A DNA stretch of 55,371 bases from Hydrogenophaga sp. (lineage in GTDB: Bacteria > Pseudomonadota > Gammaproteobacteria > Burkholderiales > Burkholderiaceae_C), in contig JAGKSX010000097.1 in NCBI GenBank assembly GCA_018993155.1, positions 1 to 55,371 on the forward strand. The letters are read 5' to 3'. Below, piece by piece: positions 53,779 through 55,371 of the stretch. Both the position numbers and the translations under genes were made by a program. The notes beneath the pieces are model-generated. The model was not told the DNA's origin. It ran no database searches and saw only the letters and a list, made by a program, of their open reading frames with translations. The stretch's first letter is position 1, and every line of letters begins with the position of its first letter.

Positions 53779-53810
53779 GGGGCGGTTCCGGCCTTGTCGG
53801 GAGCCGCCCC
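53779..53810. terminator. GC-rich hairpin after the FYDLN gene
   Basis: GGGGCGGTTCCG (53779-53790) pairs with CGGGAGCCGCCCC (to 53810) around an 8-base loop, with one or two imperfect pairs. It lies eight bases past the stop. The T-run after it is weak. The rest of the gap to the tRNA holds no gene. Confidence 0.45.
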
Positions 53811-53949
53811 CAAGCCCTTCCGGAGCGCTTCGGAAGCGGCGAAAATAAATGTCGGAACCGGGCTTGATCGACGAAAAGCCCTGACATAGGTTCCGCCGCC
53901 TCGCCGGGGGGCGATCACCAATACCCCCGGCGATCCGACCGAAAGGTTC

Positions 53950-54025
53950 GGGGCTATAGCTCAGTTGGTAGAGCGCTTGAATGGCATTCAAGAGGTCAGC
54001 GGTTCGACTCCGCTTAGCTCCACCA
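53950..54025 (+). tRNA. tRNA-Ala (anticodon GGC)
   Basis: The 76 bases fold as a complete tRNA with the 3' CCA encoded. The acceptor arm GGGGCTA pairs with TAGCTCC, the D arm is GCTC...GAGC, the anticodon stem CTTGA/TCAAG encloses the loop ATGGCAT (anticodon GGC), and the T loop is GGTTCGACTCC. The identity rests on the anticodon, the GGGGCTATAGCTCAG alanine pattern and the CCA end. Confidence 0.97.
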
Positions 54026-54027
54026 TG

Positions 54028-54055
54028 AAGGCCCCGCGGGAAACCGCGGGGCCTT
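54028..54055. terminator. Intrinsic terminator after tRNA-Ala
   Basis: AAGGCCCCGCGG and CCGCGGGGCCTT pair perfectly (12 bases) around a GAAA tetraloop, followed by CGCCTTTT. It starts two bases after the CCA end. Confidence 0.8.
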
Positions 54056-54180
54056 CGCCTTTTCCGGGCCGCGTCGTCCGTTGAAGAACACCACGCCTGA
54101 CCCCATCTGAAGCTCGACCGGCGCCTTGCCGATTGCGGGAGGCGCGGACGGTCGCAACGCCTGCTTCGGGGGCAAGAGAC

Positions 54181-54600
54181 GTGAACACGCGCACCATCCT
54201 GTTCGACAGCCCGTTTCTGCTCGGCTTCGATCACACCCGCGCCCTGATCGACCGGGCCGCCCGCGCCGCCGCGGACAGCTATCCGCCCTACAATGTCGAA
54301 CAGCGGGGGGAGCGCGCCGTGCGCATCAGCCTGGCGGTGGCCGGCTTCGGCCCGGACGACCTGTCCATCACCGTCGAAGGCAGGCAGCTGACCATCTCGG
54401 GCAAGCGCGACGACGCAGGCAAGGCCGACCAGGCCTTTCTGCACCGGGGCATCGCGGGTCGGGGCTTCGTGCGCAGCTTCGTCCTGGCGGACGGCCTGGA
54501 GATCGACGGCGCGCGGCTGGAGCACGGCCTGCTGCACGTCGACATGAGCCGACCCGAGGACGCTCCGGCGGTGCGGCGGATACCCATCGCGACGGGCTGA
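54181..54600 (+). CDS. Small heat-shock protein (Hsp20/IbpA type)
   Basis: A 139-residue alpha-crystallin-domain chaperone. The N-terminal TRTILFDSPFLLGFDHTRALIDRAARAAADSYPPYNVEQ is typical of alphaproteobacterial Hsp20. The beta sandwich is VRISLAVAGFGPDDLSITVEGRQLTISGKR, then GIAGRGFVRSFVLADGLEI and ARLEHGLLHVDMSRPE. It would bind unfolded proteins. GTG 54181 is the start; upstream frame sequence to 54,133 is not family-like. It is followed by DUF1150, a usual neighbour. Confidence 0.93.
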   Translation: MNTRTILFDSPFLLGFDHTRALIDRAARAAADSYPPYNVEQRGERAVRISLAVAGFGPDDLSITVEGRQLTISGKRDDAGKADQAFLHRGIAGRGFVRSFVLADGLEIDGARLEHGLLHVDMSRPEDAPAVRRIPIATG

Positions 54601-54686
54601 CAGCCGTCGAATCCATCGGCCGCCGGTTCCGGGGCCGAACCACAGCGCCAGCCGGCGCGTTAGTAGCGAGTAAGGAGGCGGTCCTG

Positions 54687-54944
54687 ATGACGCCGATGAT
54701 GATGACTAGGGAAGACTTCGCCGACCTCGGGGCCCCCGATCTGGTCTATGTGCGTGAGATCCGGGCGGCCGACGTCCTGGCCGACACGCCCGTAGCGGCC
54801 ATCCAGGGCCTGTCCATCGACCCCGAGGCCACCCTCTACGCCGTGCATGGCGCCGATGGCGAGCGGCTGGCCGTCATGATGGATCGCGAGACCGCCTTCG
54901 CGACCGCGGTGGCCCACGAACTGGAGCCCGTCTCCGTCCACTAG
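54687..54944 (+). CDS. DUF1150 family protein
   Basis: An 85-residue protein with the DUF1150 pattern: MTREDFADLGAPDLVYVREIRAADVL and GLSIDPEATLYAVHGADGERLAVMMDRETAFATAVAHELEPVSVH. It is restricted to alphaproteobacteria and usually follows hsp20 genes; the function is unknown. AGGAGG precedes ATG 54687. It is 86 bases after the hsp20 stop, likely in one operon. Confidence 0.93.
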   Translation: MTPMMMTREDFADLGAPDLVYVREIRAADVLADTPVAAIQGLSIDPEATLYAVHGADGERLAVMMDRETAFATAVAHELEPVSVH

Positions 54945-54967
54945 ACCGCCGCCCCGAGGCGGCCCGG

Positions 54968-55371
54968 TCAGGCCGCGGTGGCGGGGGCGTTGTCGCGCAC
55001 GAAGAGGGCGCGGATGGCGTCGGCCGTGCGGGCCTGGCGCAGCTGCTCGCGCATCTCCGGAGACCTCAGGGCGCGCGAAACCGCCGCCAGGGCGCGAAGG
55101 TGATCCCCGCCGGCCCGGGGCGGCGCGAACAGGGCGAACAACAGGTCCACCGGGCGATCGTCGACCGCGCCGTAGGCGACCGGCGTGTCCAGCCGCACAA
55201 ACACCGCCGTCACCCGCTCCACGCCCTCGAGGCGGGCGGGCGGCACGGCGGCGCCCGCCCCCAGGCCCGGCCCGCCGAGCGCCCCCCCCTCGAGCCGCGC
55301 CTCCAGAACCTTCTCCTCCCCCACGCCCACCGCCCGGGCCGCGACGGCCGCGGCCACGGGGGAGGCCCCGC
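54968..55371 (-). CDS. ptsN: PTS EIIA(Ntr)-like protein PtsN, 5' end outside the window
   Basis: At least 130 residues of an EIIA-Ntr fold, running out of the window on the right. Recognisable are EEKVLEARLEGGALGGPG, VTAVFVRLDTPVAYGAVDDRPVDLLFALFAPP and GDHLRALAAVSRALRSPEMREQLRQA. The phosphate-accepting His of the family (pattern G-x-A-x-P-H) is replaced: the sequence reads GAGAAVPPARL. So the protein may not accept phosphate in the usual way. The neighbours DUF1150 and hsp20 are convergent. Confidence 0.8.
   Translation of the reverse strand, partial: GASPVAAAVAARAVGVGEEKVLEARLEGGALGGPGLGAGAAVPPARLEGVERVTAVFVRLDTPVAYGAVDDRPVDLLFALFAPPRAGGDHLRALAAVSRALRSPEMREQLRQARTADAIRALFVRDNAPATAA

Overview
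The window holds two blocks that look as if they come from different organisms. Bases 1 to about 47,600 read as a high-GC betaproteobacterium of the Comamonadaceae type (Hydrogenophaga, Variovorax or Acidovorax-like). The evidence is four Bug-type substrate-binding proteins of the tripartite tricarboxylate transporter (TTT) class, a betaproteobacterial general porin, many LysR, IclR and MarR regulators with aromatic-catabolic operons, and GC-rich palindromic repeats. Bases about 47,900 to 55,371 read as the core genome of a Caulobacterales alphaproteobacterium such as Brevundimonas: mscL, an acetyltransferase, ihfB, rpsA, cmk, class II aroA, an FYDLN-acid (TIGR02300) protein, tRNA-Ala(GGC), Hsp20, DUF1150 and a PtsN-like protein. 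The blocks meet in about 140 bases of extreme G/C low complexity that include a run of 21 G. I judge a chimeric contig more likely than real linkage. All taxonomy here is by eye.

Layout of the left block. Bases 1-12,000 carry a LacI regulator divergent from a galactarate-dehydratase-like gene that is interrupted in frame by a palindromic repeat. They also carry lipoproteins, a lipoprotein phospholipase D, an HSL-type esterase, an orphan histidine kinase, a solitary ATP synthase c-subunit paralogue coupled to a Rossmann protein, and a Rieske oxygenase (VanA type) with a MarR regulator. Bases 13,200-16,560 are an arsenic operon, arsR-aqpS-arsC-arsH, ending in a broken MFS gene. Bases 16,546-18,670 are an accessory patch with a shortened NYN-domain gene, a hairpin-rich spacer and a two-gene unit (a DUF1828 protein and an unknown protein).

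Bases 18,670-28,319 form one long leftward operon. It encodes a Bug receptor, an aldehyde dehydrogenase, benzoylformate decarboxylase, a second Bug receptor, arylmalonate decarboxylase (AMDase), an enolase-superfamily enzyme, an FMN 2-hydroxyacid (mandelate-type) dehydrogenase and a flavoprotein hydroxylase, with a divergent LysR gene. The enzymes line up as arylmalonate or aryltartronate to mandelate-type acid, to arylglyoxylate, to aryl aldehyde, to aryl acid, to a hydroxylated ring. AMDase is known mainly as a biocatalyst, so this physiological setting is the most interesting content of the window.

Bases 29,365-40,510 hold a second aromatic cluster: LysR, Bug, flavin hydroxylase, CocE/NonD hydrolase, VOC dioxygenase-like protein, a ferredoxin/FNR reductase, LysR, FAH-family hydrolase, porin and Bug. 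Bases 41,102-47,574 hold a beta-oxidation-like operon (a small ORF, amidase, FadJ-type fusion, thiolase, enoyl-CoA hydratase) followed by an IclR regulator. Together the left block is a catabolic region for aromatic or aryl-carboxylic acids with several candidate palindromic operators at its divergent promoters.
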